NCBI RefSeq assembly: GCF_017497985.1
Contig: NZ_JAGDFV010000003.1
Location: 1-64,000 of the forward strand
Length of the DNA stretch: 64,000 nt
Source of the DNA: Meiothermus sp. CFH 77666
GTDB taxonomy: Bacteria > Deinococcota > Deinococci > Deinococcales > Thermaceae
Reading direction: 5' to 3'
Numbering within the stretch: position 1 is the first letter of the stretch; each line of letters starts with the position of its first letter. The notes under the pieces are model-generated. The model was not told where the DNA came from. It searched no databases and worked only from the letters and a program-made list of their open reading frames with translations. The position numbers were made by a program, and so were the translations under genes. Below, piece by piece: positions 40,541-48,899 of this stretch.

Positions 40541-41761
40541 ATGAACCCGGAAAAATTTCTTTTTCAGACGATACACTATTCGGCGGTGAAACCGCTCACG
40601 TTGCTTTTTCTTACTCTTTTCAACAGCATTCTAGGTCTGTCGGTCTTATTCCCAGTTCTGGGGCCGCTTTCCCGCGAACTGGGCCTGAGCGAGGTACAGG
40701 TTGGGCTATTTTCCACCGGCTATGCCTTGATGCAGTTTGTGCTCTCGCCCTACTGGGGGCGCCGTAGCGAGGTGGTGGGGCGCAAGCCCATCCTGCTGTT
40801 GGGCATCGTGGGGTTTGCGGTCAGCTTCTTTTTATTCGCCTTTTTTGCCTGGCTAGGCTACCAGAAGGTACTACTGGGGTGGAGCCTGTTTGGCTCGATG
40901 TTAGCAGCAAGGCTGCTGGGCGGTGCTTTTTCCTCGGCCACCCTGCCCACGGCCCAGGCCTACCTGGCCGATATCACCCCCAGAGATCAGCGCACCCAGA
41001 GCTTTGCCATTCTGGGGGCGGCTTTTGGCCTGGGGATCATCTTTGGCCCGGCCATTGGGGCGGGGTTGGCTCATTTTGGTTTGCTGGCGCCGGTGGTTTT
41101 CTCGGCCAGCCTGGCGGTCTTGAATGCGCTGTTTGTGTGGAGGGTTCTTCCCGAGTCGCGGCCCTTGGCCCGTCCCCAGAGCCCGCCCCGGCTTTCCTGG
41201 GCCGACCCGCGCATCCTGCCCTTGTTGCTGGTGGGTTTGAGCATTAACCTGGCCTCCATCGCCATGGAGCAGACCGTGGCCTTCTTGTACCAGGATCGCT
41301 TATCCCTCAGCCCTGCCCAGACCGCGCAGACGGTGGGCCTGGCCCTGGTGGTATTCGGGGTGGTGGGGGTGCTGGTGCAGGGAGTCTGGGTGCGAGCGGT
41401 CAGGTGGCCCCCCAGGGCCCTGCTGAGTCTGGGGTTGCCCCTGCTGCTCTTGGGCTACCTGGGACTGGTGTTTGCGCCCAGTTTTGGCTGGCTTACCGTC
41501 TCGCTGGTGCTGCTGGGGCTGGGTTCCATGACCAGCCCTGGCCTCACGGCGGCTCAGTCGCTGGCGGTCTCGGACGACGAGCAAGGTGCGGTAGCGGGCC
41601 TCTCTAGCGCAGCGCAGGCCCTGGGCCGGATGCTGGGGCCGGTGGTCGGCACCTCGCTGTACGGGCTCTCTCCGGCCTACCCCTATATGTTCTCGGCACT
41701 CCTGATTGGGCTGGCTATGGTCTTTTTCTTCAGCAGGCCGAAGCTGGCAAGCGGGCAGTAG
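40541..41761 (+). CDS. Major facilitator superfamily transporter (TetA-like group)
   Basis: A 406-residue protein with about twelve membrane segments. LSPYWGRRSEVVGRKPILLLGIVGFAVSFFLFA is the loop 2-3 motif and LGGAFSSATLPTAQAYLADITPRDQRTQSFAILGAAFGLGIIFGPAIGAGL is the motif C/TetA-type region, pointing to drug efflux by proton antiport. The specific substrate is unknown. There is no clear ribosome site. Confidence 0.88.
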   Translation: MNPEKFLFQTIHYSAVKPLTLLFLTLFNSILGLSVLFPVLGPLSRELGLSEVQVGLFSTGYALMQFVLSPYWGRRSEVVGRKPILLLGIVGFAVSFFLFAFFAWLGYQKVLLGWSLFGSMLAARLLGGAFSSATLPTAQAYLADITPRDQRTQSFAILGAAFGLGIIFGPAIGAGLAHFGLLAPVVFSASLAVLNALFVWRVLPESRPLARPQSPPRLSWADPRILPLLLVGLSINLASIAMEQTVAFLYQDRLSLSPAQTAQTVGLALVVFGVVGVLVQGVWVRAVRWPPRALLSLGLPLLLLGYLGLVFAPSFGWLTVSLVLLGLGSMTSPGLTAAQSLAVSDDEQGAVAGLSSAAQALGRMLGPVVGTSLYGLSPAYPYMFSALLIGLAMVFFFSRPKLASGQ

Positions 41762-41766
41762 CGCCT

Positions 41767-42576
41767 CTAGGGGTGGAGCCCGGCTTCCTCCAGCAGCTTC
41801 TTGAGCATCTCCAGGTTTACCAGGGCGTGGCCTTTGGTGGTGTTGTTGAAGATGAACCAGACCTGGGTCAGGGTATGGTGCTCGAGGGCTGCCAGCAGCG
41901 ACTGCACCCAGAAGTGCAGCTCTTCTTCGCTGTACCGGTAGTCGTGACGTTCGGCCTGGTCTTTGCCCTCGTACCACTTGGCTTTGTTGCGCCCGGAAAG
42001 GCGAATGTAGGCGATCTCGCCGGTGAGGTGCAGCTCGTTTTTGGGCAGGCCGGGGAGGGGGGGATAGTCGGTGCTAACCCAGGTCAGGCCTGCCTTGCAG
42101 AAGGCCTGGCGTACTTCCTCGTTGTCCCAGGACGCGTGGCGAAACTCCACCGCCAGACCGCCGGGGGCCAGGGTTTGGTCGGCGAAGCGCTGGGCCAGTG
42201 CTGCAAAGTACTTGCGGTTCTCGGGGGTGCGGTGAAAGCTTTGGGGAAACTGGGCCAGAAAGGGCCCCAGCACCCCAGCCTCGCGCAGCGGGGCCACAGA
42301 TTCAAAAAGCCGCCGGTAGTCGTCGTCGGTAGCGCTTCGCTCGTGGGTCATGCGCTGGTGAATCTTGACGGCCCAGTGCACCCGTCCTTCACTGCGTTTG
42401 AGCATCCCCGTGAAGGCTTTGAGGCCGGGTATGTTGTAGAAAGAGGAGTTCAGCTCCACGGCGTTGAAGGTTCGCGCGTAGATGGAGAGCCATTCGTCCT
42501 TTCTGGCCTCGGGGGGGTACAAGAGGCCCACCCAGTCTTCATTGGTGTAGCCGCCGGTGCCGAGGTAGATTTCCAT
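41767..42576 (-). CDS. DUF72 family protein
   Basis: A 269-residue TIM-barrel-like protein. IYLGTGGYTNEDWVGLLYPPEARKDEWLSIYARTFNAVELNSSFYNIPG at the start and WFIFNNTTKGHALVNLEMLKKLL at the end are the family ends. The function is unknown. The ATG at 42576 gives the family start; a longer frame to 42630 has no support. It converges on the MFS gene. Confidence 0.88.
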   Translation of the reverse strand: MEIYLGTGGYTNEDWVGLLYPPEARKDEWLSIYARTFNAVELNSSFYNIPGLKAFTGMLKRSEGRVHWAVKIHQRMTHERSATDDDYRRLFESVAPLREAGVLGPFLAQFPQSFHRTPENRKYFAALAQRFADQTLAPGGLAVEFRHASWDNEEVRQAFCKAGLTWVSTDYPPLPGLPKNELHLTGEIAYIRLSGRNKAKWYEGKDQAERHDYRYSEEELHFWVQSLLAALEHHTLTQVWFIFNNTTKGHALVNLEMLKKLLEEAGLHP

Positions 42577-42675
42577 GCTTGACCGAACTGCCGAAGGCCC
42601 AAAGCTGAAGGCGGTTCTATCGTACTTCATTCCACGTCACGGAAACCGCTCGAGCCCACCAGGCCATAAGATCAA

Positions 42676-42706
42676 CAAAAAACGCGCTATCAGAGCGATA
42701 GCGCGT
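42676..42706 (-). terminator. Terminator of glmS
   Basis: On the minus strand ACGCGCTATC and GATAGCGCGT pair and are followed by TTTTTTG. Confidence 0.8.
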
Positions 42707-42719
42707 GTACAGAGGGAGC

Positions 42720-44534
42720 TCACTCCACCGTCACACTCTTGGCCAGGTTCCGGGGCTGATCCACGTCGCGCCCCAGGTATACGGCGGTCTCGTAGGCCAG
42801 AAGTTGCAGCGGCACCACACTCACCACCGGGGCCAGCAAAGGGTGGGTTCTGGGTACGTAAATCACGTCCTGGGCAAACTTCTGTACCTCGGTATCGCCC
42901 TCGCTGGCCACCGCAATCACCCGCCCGCCTCGAGCCCGCACCTCCTGGATGTTGGAGACGGTTTTCTCGTAGAAGGGGCTCTGGGTCGCGAGCACCACCA
43001 CCGGCAGGCGCTCGTCAATCAGGGCGATGGGGCCGTGCTTCATCTCGCCGGCAGGGTAGGCCTCGGCATGGATGTAGCTGATTTCCTTGAGCTTGAGGGC
43101 CCCTTCGTAGGCGGTGGGGGCCTGGATGTGCCGTCCCAGGAACAGGTAGTCCTGGGCCTGGTGGTACTTCTCGGCGATGTGGGCAATCTGGGGGCGCTGC
43201 TCCAGGGCTTCCTCCACCAGCCGGGGTAGCTTGCGCATCTCGCTCAGGAGTTCCCGCGCGGTTTTTTCGTTCAGCGTGCCTTTGGCCCGGCCCATCCACA
43301 CCGCCAGCATGGCCATAGCCGCCAGCATGGCGATGTAGGCCTTGGTCGAGGCCACGCCAATCTCGGGGCCAGCGTGGATGTAGAGGGTGTCGTCCACCTC
43401 GCGGGTGATGCTGCTGCCCTTAGCGTTGATGACCCCCAGGGTGCCGGCCCCCTTGCGCTTGGCCTCTCGGATGGCCTCGAGGGTATCTATGGTCTCGCCC
43501 GACTGGCTGATGCAGATGGCCAGGGTTTTGTCGTCCACCACCGGGTCGCGGTAGCGATACTCGGAGGCCACCTCAATTTCCACCGGCACCCGGGCTAAAG
43601 CCTCCAGCAGATACTTCCCCACCCAGGCCGCGTAGTAGGCCGTGCCGCAGGCCACAATGTGCACCTTGTCGTAGCGGGTGGGCTCGAGCTTGAGACCTAG
43701 CTCCACCCCCGTCTCCTCTTCGTAGAGGCGGCCCCCCAGGGTGTTTTCCAGCACCCGGGGCTGCTCGTAGATCTCCTTGAGCATGTAGTGGGGGTGTCCG
43801 CCTTTTTCGGCGGCCTCGAGGCTCCACTCCACCGTTACCACTTCCCGCTCCACCGGGTTGCCGGCCAGGTCGGTGACCTGTACCCCCTCGCGGCGCACCA
43901 CCGCCATATCGCCATCGTGCAAAAAAATGACCCGGCGGGTATAGGGCAAAAGGGCCGGCACATCCGAGGCCACAAAGTTCTCCCCCTCGCCCAGCCCAAT
44001 CACCAGCGGGCTCACGGTACGGGCCACCACAATCTCCTCGTGGTTCTGGTGGGCCACCACCAGGGCATAGGCCCCGTAGGCTTCCGAGAGGGCCAGCCGC
44101 ACCGCCTCGACCAGGTCGCCCTGGTATTTTTCCTCGATCAAATGGGCCAGCACCTCCGAGTCGGTCTCGGAGCTGAAGGTGTGCCCCCGGGCAATCAGGC
44201 CCTCCTTGAGGGGCAGGTAGTTCTCAATGATGCCGTTGTGAATTACTGCAATCTCGCCCTTTTCGGTCATGTGGGGGTGGGCATTGGGGTCGGTGGGGGC
44301 CCCGTGGGTGGCCCAGCGGGTGTGCCCCACCCCAAACTGCCCGCTCAGGCGGTGCTCCTTCAGGCTATCGGCCAGCACCTGGAGCTTGCCCGCTTTCTTG
44401 ACCACCTCCAGATGCCCGTTGACCTTGACCGCGATGCCTGCCGAGTCGTAGCCCCGATACTCCAGGCGTTTGAGCCCGTCTAAAATCACGTCCGACGCAT
44501 CTCTAAAACCCACATATCCCACGATTCCACACAT
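42720..44534 (-). CDS. glmS: Glutamine--fructose-6-phosphate aminotransferase (isomerizing)
   Basis: A 604-residue enzyme that makes glucosamine-6-phosphate for cell-wall precursors. The N-terminal glutaminase domain starts with Cys2 (MCGIVGYVGF) and has RWATHGAPTDPNAHPH. Two SIS domains follow, with CGTAYYAAWVGKYLLE, SQSGETIDTLEAIREAK and the C-terminal PRNLAKSVTVE. Length is standard. No glmS ribozyme is seen upstream. Confidence 0.97.
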   Translation of the reverse strand: MCGIVGYVGFRDASDVILDGLKRLEYRGYDSAGIAVKVNGHLEVVKKAGKLQVLADSLKEHRLSGQFGVGHTRWATHGAPTDPNAHPHMTEKGEIAVIHNGIIENYLPLKEGLIARGHTFSSETDSEVLAHLIEEKYQGDLVEAVRLALSEAYGAYALVVAHQNHEEIVVARTVSPLVIGLGEGENFVASDVPALLPYTRRVIFLHDGDMAVVRREGVQVTDLAGNPVEREVVTVEWSLEAAEKGGHPHYMLKEIYEQPRVLENTLGGRLYEEETGVELGLKLEPTRYDKVHIVACGTAYYAAWVGKYLLEALARVPVEIEVASEYRYRDPVVDDKTLAICISQSGETIDTLEAIREAKRKGAGTLGVINAKGSSITREVDDTLYIHAGPEIGVASTKAYIAMLAAMAMLAVWMGRAKGTLNEKTARELLSEMRKLPRLVEEALEQRPQIAHIAEKYHQAQDYLFLGRHIQAPTAYEGALKLKEISYIHAEAYPAGEMKHGPIALIDERLPVVVLATQSPFYEKTVSNIQEVRARGGRVIAVASEGDTEVQKFAQDVIYVPRTHPLLAPVVSVVPLQLLAYETAVYLGRDVDQPRNLAKSVTVE

Positions 44535-45067
44535 GTCGTAAACCTCACTTCAGGTTCGTAGTTAGCTCGAGTCAACCCCACTTCCACCTTAGACCAACAG
44601 AAGGGCCAACCCACCCGTTTTTGCACCAAACCAACAGAGCCCTGCCTCCCTAACAAGCAGGTACCTGGCCAGTGTGGCTGGCCGGGCTGGTGTCCTGGTG
44701 CCCGTCAATCGTTTGTTTCCCGTTGAACCCTGCTCGTTGGCTGTCCAGCGCTCGCGCTGCTGGCTTTCCCGTCGAGCTGGTCTGGCTCCCAATCCCTCTG
44801 GGGGCCAGCGGAGAGGGCGGGGTTCACGCCCTGGCGGCATCCGCGGAACTTCGATCTTTCGCAGTTGTCTGCTTATCTCTATAGAGACCGCCACCTCGTA
44901 AGGTCAGGCATGGCTTGCCAGGTGGGAGCCCGGTAAGTTTTTGCTAACCGCTCCCGCTGAAGCCCCCTGACCCCCTGCGCTCCTCACTTTGTAGTTTGGC
45001 CTCCTTTCCGGGGTTAATAAACCCCTATTCATTGTACTGTTTTTTCGTCTGCGTGCCCGTTCATACT
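44535..45067. other. Intergenic region between glmS and the S-layer promoter
   Basis: No gene is convincing here. The region has several inverted repeats, for example CCAGCGC with GCGCTGCTGG near 44735-44765 and GGGGTT with AACCCC at 45010-45025, and C-rich runs near 44960. It may hold the glmS promoter on the minus strand, but I cannot define it. Confidence 0.4.
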
Positions 45068-45097
45068 TGACAGCCCGATAAACACACGGGTATGATG
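45068..45097 (+). promoter_or_regulatory. Strong promoter of the S-layer gene
   Basis: TTGACA at 45068-45073, an 18-bp spacer and TATGAT at 45092-45097. The boxes are near consensus, as expected for one of the most abundant proteins of the cell. Confidence 0.8.
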
Positions 45098-45103
45098 CCC
45101 CCC

Positions 45104-45292
45104 GGATGCGCAAGGTGAGAGCTTTTTGAGCCCCGAAAGGGGTCGCCTTTCACCGGGCGTCCGTTGCGGATGCAAGGGGTTTTTGGGAGAGGAAACGCGG
45201 CAACTCGCCCCTAAAAGAATCCTGCGCCTCCGCAACATCAGGTTCTTGTGGTGCGTCCATCTAGGCGCAACATGAGAGTTTGAGGAGGCAGA
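45104..45292 (+). promoter_or_regulatory. Long structured 5' leader of the S-layer mRNA
   Basis: About 190 nt lie between the predicted transcript start and the ATG. A CCCC-GAAA-GGGG hairpin with a GNRA loop sits at 45131-45142, within a larger pairing of GGTGAGAG and CTTTCACC. GGAGG lies 5 nt before the ATG. Leaders of Thermus slpA genes are known to take part in control and stability, so a similar role is likely. Confidence 0.6.
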
Positions 45293-48022
45293 ATGAAGAA
45301 GAAGCTAGTAGTTTACTTGGCTGGGTTGCTGACCGTGCTCGGTCTAGGCTTCGGTCAGGCGCAGTTCTCCGACGTACCCGCCGGACACTGGGCCAAAGAA
45401 GCCGTTGAGCGCATCGCGGCCTGCGGTCTTATCACGGGCTTCCCCGACGGAACCTTCCGTGGTAACACCAACCTGACCCGCTACCAGGCCGCCCTGATCT
45501 TCCAGCGCTTGCTCACCGAGATTCAGCAGGGTGGCGAGTGTGTCAAGGGTCAAGGCGCGGGCCTCAGCGAAGAGGACATGACCGCCATCCGTAACGCGGT
45601 GCAGGAGCTGGCTGCCGAGCTGGCTGCCCTGGGTGTGCGCGTGTCGGCCCTGGAAGACAACGCTGCAACCAAGGACGACATTGCCCGCCTCGAGGCCGCC
45701 ATCGAAGAGCTGAAGGCCAAGCCTGCCCAGCCCGAAGGTGGCATGGACGAAGCCGCTCTGGCCGACCTGGCCGACCGTGTGGAAGCTGCCTCGGTGGCCG
45801 CCGACACCGCCCTGGCCCAGGCCCAGATCCTGGCCGAGCGCCTGGATCGTGTGGAAGGCGATGTAGCCGCCCTCAAGACCCAGATTGAGGCCGATGGCGA
45901 CAGCATCCGCGCCCTTAACGAGCTGGCCGTACTGCTGAACCAGGACGTGCTCAGCCTGCAAGACCGCGTGACCGCCCTCGAGAAGCAACTGGGCGATGTG
46001 GACTTCGACAGCTTTGCCAACCGTGAAGACGTGGCGGCCATCCAGGAGTTCGCCACCGCCCTGCGGGCCGACCTGGTGCGCCTCTCCGACCGCGTGAGCG
46101 CGCTGGACACCCGCGTGAGCGGCCTTGACAGCCGTCTGGCCGCGGTGGAAGGCACCCGCCCCAGCCTGACCGGTAGCATTACCGGGCGCTACGGCTACAA
46201 CTACACCACCGGCACCAACTACGACGTCCGTCGCCTGTACTCCAACGTGTGGGACGACTACACCTGGGACGCCAACGACAACGGCCAGACCGTAGACGAT
46301 GCCGACTTCAACAACGGCGGCGACAACCGCGCTCGTATCATCACCACCTTCACGGTAGCACGTACCCCTGGCAGCACTGCTGGCTTCAACTTCCAGGAGG
46401 CCCGCATCCAGCTCCGCTGGACCCAGGATGGTGCTCCTCGCCTCGAGGATGGCTTGCCCACCGTTGGATTCACCCAGAACGTAGCCTCGGGCATCCCGCA
46501 GGTGATGGTAGCTTCGGTGCGCGGCAACATCGACGGCCAGCCCTTTACCATCGCCTACAACCGTTTCAACGCCTTCCGCTTCACCAACTACTTCATGTCC
46601 AACGCCGACCCCAACTACACTGGTGGTCTGGGCCGTGGCTTCAAGGTGGACTTTAGCGCCAGTAAAGCCCCCTTCAGCCCCACCTACACGGTGGTATTTG
46701 GCGGTACGGGTGACAGCAACTTTGTAGTGGGTGGCAACTCCGGCGGTGTGCGCGACTACTTCGGTCTGCGCTCCACGGTCAATCTGTTTGGGCTGACTGC
46801 TGGTTTGAGCTATGCTGAATACAACCTCCGTGAGGCTGCCACTGGCCGTGCCGGTTTTGCCCTGGATCTGAACGGCAAGCTCTTCGGCTTCCTCGGCTTG
46901 GAAGCTGAGTACGTAGCAACCAAGCCTGTGACGGTTGCAAACTGGGACTTCTCCAACTCCGCTGCTGTTGACCAGGCTTCGGTGATCAAGCTTTCGACCA
47001 GCCTGGGCCCGGTCAGCATTGAGGCCAACGCCCGTGCGATTGACCCGCAGTTTGCTGAGAGCGGCTACAACGCCAACAACGCTGGTCTCTCGATTGACTT
47101 CCAGACCAGCCGCGACAACAAGCGCCCCTACGACGACAACGAGCGCGGCTTTGGGGTGAAGGGTACGATTGGCCTGGGCTTTGTCAGCGTGACGGGTCAG
47201 TATGACCGCGATGCTGACTTCTTTGAGACGGCTGCCAGCATTCGCAACAGCCTGGGTGTGGATGCCACGGTTCCCCTGTTTGCTGGCCTGAGCCTGTTTG
47301 GTTACTACTACAATGTAACCGACTCGGGTGGCGTACTCCAAACCGGCAGCGATCGCTTCGACAGCAAGTACGGCATTAAGCTCTCGCATGACGGCAAGGC
47401 TTCCAACGCCCTGATCAGGGGCCTGGATCTGTTCGGCGAATACCGCCAGCTCGAGACTGCTGCCGCTGGTGACTACGACCGCAGTGACATTCTCATTGGC
47501 GCCAAGTACGAAGCCAAGTTCGGGCCCTTTGGCATTACCCCCCTCTTCTTCTTCGACGCGGCGGGAGGTAGTGTAACCGGTAGCGAAATCAAGTTTGGGG
47601 CTCAGCTCAAGACGGACACCTTCAACCTGGGCTTTATCAACCCCAGCATTGAGGGTAGCTTCGTAACCCGTAACTCCAACATCGGTGGGCCTAGCCGCAG
47701 CGAAACTTACTGGTACGCCGGTGTCAGCCTGGCCAACTTCTTCTTCAACGGTGGTACGCTGGCTGTGAAGTACGCTAACTATGCTGGTACCGGCCTGAAT
47801 GCGGCTGCTGCCACCCTGGGTGTCGAGGATCACCTCTACGACCACACCACCGGTTACATCTACTCTGACAACACCGGTGCGGTGGACTTCACCCTCTCGG
47901 GCCTTCTCCTCACCTACCGCTACGCCGGTATCGGGCTTGATTACCACACCGGTGTCCTCAGCACTGGCGGTACCGACAACCGGAGCTACGGCTTCCGCAT
48001 CTCCTACAGCTTCAGCTGGTAA
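45293..48022 (+). CDS. slpA: S-layer / SlpA-type outer-envelope protein with SLH domain
   Basis: A 909-residue exported protein. It has a signal peptide (KKKLVVYLAGLLTVLGLGFGQA), one SLH domain at about 24-85 (FSDVPAGHWAKEAVERIAACGLITGFPDGTFRGNTNLTRYQAALIFQRLL), a long coiled coil at about 95-285 and a beta-rich C-terminal region ending in aromatic FRISYSFSW, as in outer-membrane barrels. In Thermales this protein ties the outer envelope to the peptidoglycan and secondary polymer through SLH. Its codon use is more uniform than that of its neighbours, as expected for high expression. Confidence 0.93.
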   Translation: MKKKLVVYLAGLLTVLGLGFGQAQFSDVPAGHWAKEAVERIAACGLITGFPDGTFRGNTNLTRYQAALIFQRLLTEIQQGGECVKGQGAGLSEEDMTAIRNAVQELAAELAALGVRVSALEDNAATKDDIARLEAAIEELKAKPAQPEGGMDEAALADLADRVEAASVAADTALAQAQILAERLDRVEGDVAALKTQIEADGDSIRALNELAVLLNQDVLSLQDRVTALEKQLGDVDFDSFANREDVAAIQEFATALRADLVRLSDRVSALDTRVSGLDSRLAAVEGTRPSLTGSITGRYGYNYTTGTNYDVRRLYSNVWDDYTWDANDNGQTVDDADFNNGGDNRARIITTFTVARTPGSTAGFNFQEARIQLRWTQDGAPRLEDGLPTVGFTQNVASGIPQVMVASVRGNIDGQPFTIAYNRFNAFRFTNYFMSNADPNYTGGLGRGFKVDFSASKAPFSPTYTVVFGGTGDSNFVVGGNSGGVRDYFGLRSTVNLFGLTAGLSYAEYNLREAATGRAGFALDLNGKLFGFLGLEAEYVATKPVTVANWDFSNSAAVDQASVIKLSTSLGPVSIEANARAIDPQFAESGYNANNAGLSIDFQTSRDNKRPYDDNERGFGVKGTIGLGFVSVTGQYDRDADFFETAASIRNSLGVDATVPLFAGLSLFGYYYNVTDSGGVLQTGSDRFDSKYGIKLSHDGKASNALIRGLDLFGEYRQLETAAAGDYDRSDILIGAKYEAKFGPFGITPLFFFDAAGGSVTGSEIKFGAQLKTDTFNLGFINPSIEGSFVTRNSNIGGPSRSETYWYAGVSLANFFFNGGTLAVKYANYAGTGLNAAAATLGVEDHLYDHTTGYIYSDNTGAVDFTLSGLLLTYRYAGIGLDYHTGVLSTGGTDNRSYGFRISYSFSW

Positions 48023-48041
48023 GACCTGTCTGCAAGCACTA

Positions 48042-48069
48042 CCCCGCCCGGAAGGGCGGGGTTTTTTTT
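48042..48069 (+). terminator. Terminator of the S-layer gene
   Basis: CCCCGCCC and GGGCGGGG pair around GGAA and are followed by eight T. Confidence 0.92.
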
Positions 48070-48472
48070 ATGGAAGAAGCACCAGTGGGATTTTAGCCCT
48101 TACGGCTCCAAAATGCCGTCGGTCCGTTGTGGCAATACGGCCCAGGCCCAGCTCTTCGGCAATAGCGATAACAGCGGCATCTACGAACCCCAGGTGGAGA
48201 TCGGCATACTGCTGGTTGATCTCCAATACCCGCTCGTATCCATCCAGGGATAGTTCGGCCAGCTGATACACCCTCGAGGTGATGTCGTCTAGGAGCGCCA
48301 AAGGTGCCTGCCATCCCATGCGACGGCTTAGAAAATAATCCACCTCTGGGATGATTGGCGTGGGTAAAATCAATAGATCCGCCTCATCGAGGAGGGTTTT
48401 CGCCGAGTTGTGCCAGGAGTCACGGCGGTCGTAGTAGGCTACCAGTATTCCGCTGTCCAGGACAAGAACCAC
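48068..48472 (-). CDS. PIN-domain toxin (VapC-like)
   Basis: A 134-residue PIN-domain RNase. The acidic residues are visible in LVLDSGILVAYYD, IIPEVDYFL, GFVDAAVIAIAEEL and IATTDRRHF. GTG 48472 is preferred because GGGAGG lies 7 nt upstream; a longer frame would start in repeat DNA. It lies downstream of an RHH antitoxin gene but, unusually, is separated from it by about 115 bp of repeat-like sequence. Confidence 0.82.
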   Translation of the reverse strand: MVLVLDSGILVAYYDRRDSWHNSAKTLLDEADLLILPTPIIPEVDYFLSRRMGWQAPLALLDDITSRVYQLAELSLDGYERVLEINQQYADLHLGFVDAAVIAIAEELGLGRIATTDRRHFGAVRAKIPLVLLP

Positions 48473-48476
48473 CAAA

Positions 48477-48590
48477 TACCTCCCGCCGTTGGATAATGGC
48501 ACGATCGAAAATCATTTAGGTATTGCGCCCGGAACATGATTTTCTGTCGCAGTCTGGATTCTTCTGTAGATCTCACATAGACGCAACTTA
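48477..48590. repeat. Dispersed repeat copy B in the vapBC spacer
   Basis: Matches 2135-2271 through the shared words TACCTCCCGC, TCGAAAATCATT, AGGTATTGCGCC, CATGATT and GCAACTTA. It lies between antitoxin stop and toxin start and includes the ribosome site of the toxin. Confidence 0.6.
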
Positions 48591-48821
48591 ACTGTTCTCC
48601 TCATCGCCAAAACCCAGTTCACCCAGGATTTCCTCGAAGCGCTCGGCCCCATCGGTATGGCCGCTATCGAAAGCACCTGCATACTTAGAACGGGGCCTGG
48701 GGGGAAGGCTTTTGCGGAGGGCCTCGCGGATAACCTCGGCCATGGGCTTCTTTTGTCGGCGGGCCTCGAGCTTGAGATGAATCTCCAGCTCAGGGTCGAG
48801 GTAGATCGTGGTTCGCTTCAT
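48588..48821 (-). CDS. Ribbon-helix-helix antitoxin (VapB/CopG-like)
   Basis: A 77-residue protein. KRTTIYLDPELEIHLKLEARRQKKPMAEVIREALRKSL is a typical RHH DNA-binding domain; the acidic C-terminus (ERFEEILGELGFGDEENS) would bind the toxin. A TAACAT -10 box lies 6 nt before the ATG inside an inverted repeat, so the mRNA may be leaderless and self-controlled. Confidence 0.85.
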   Translation of the reverse strand: MKRTTIYLDPELEIHLKLEARRQKKPMAEVIREALRKSLPPRPRSKYAGAFDSGHTDGAERFEEILGELGFGDEENS

Positions 48822-48838
48822 ATGCTTATGTTAGCATA
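48821..48838. promoter_or_regulatory. Inverted repeat at the antitoxin start
   Basis: TATGCT (48821-48826) and AGCATA (48833-48838) overlap the antitoxin start codon and its -10 box. This is a likely autoregulation site. Confidence 0.5.
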
Positions 48839-48851
48839 CCTAGCAGGATTG

Positions 48852-48872
48852 TGTTCTGGTATGAACAGAACA
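48852..48872. promoter_or_regulatory. Perfect palindrome between antitoxin gene and uvrB
   Basis: TGTTCTG (48852-48858) and CAGAACA (48866-48872) with 7 bp between. It overlaps the expected -35 region of the uvrB promoter, so a repressor bound here could control uvrB. Confidence 0.55.
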
Positions 48873-48885
48873 TACGGGCTAAAGG

Positions 48886-48891
48886 TAGACT
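48886..48891 (+). promoter_or_regulatory. Leaderless -10 box for uvrB
   Basis: TAGACT ends 8 nt before ATG 48900. There is no ribosome site. Confidence 0.45.
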
Positions 48892-48899
48892 GATAATCT

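Noticed and set aside
44535-44900. A glmS ribozyme upstream of glmS
   Set aside because: The minus-strand sequence lacks the conserved core of the ribozyme, and nothing else there fits its fold.
45344-47947. A very long open frame on the minus strand (about 867 codons) opposite slpA
   Set aside because: It mirrors the codon pattern of the S-layer gene, has no recognisable domain and no ribosome site, and slpA is certain.
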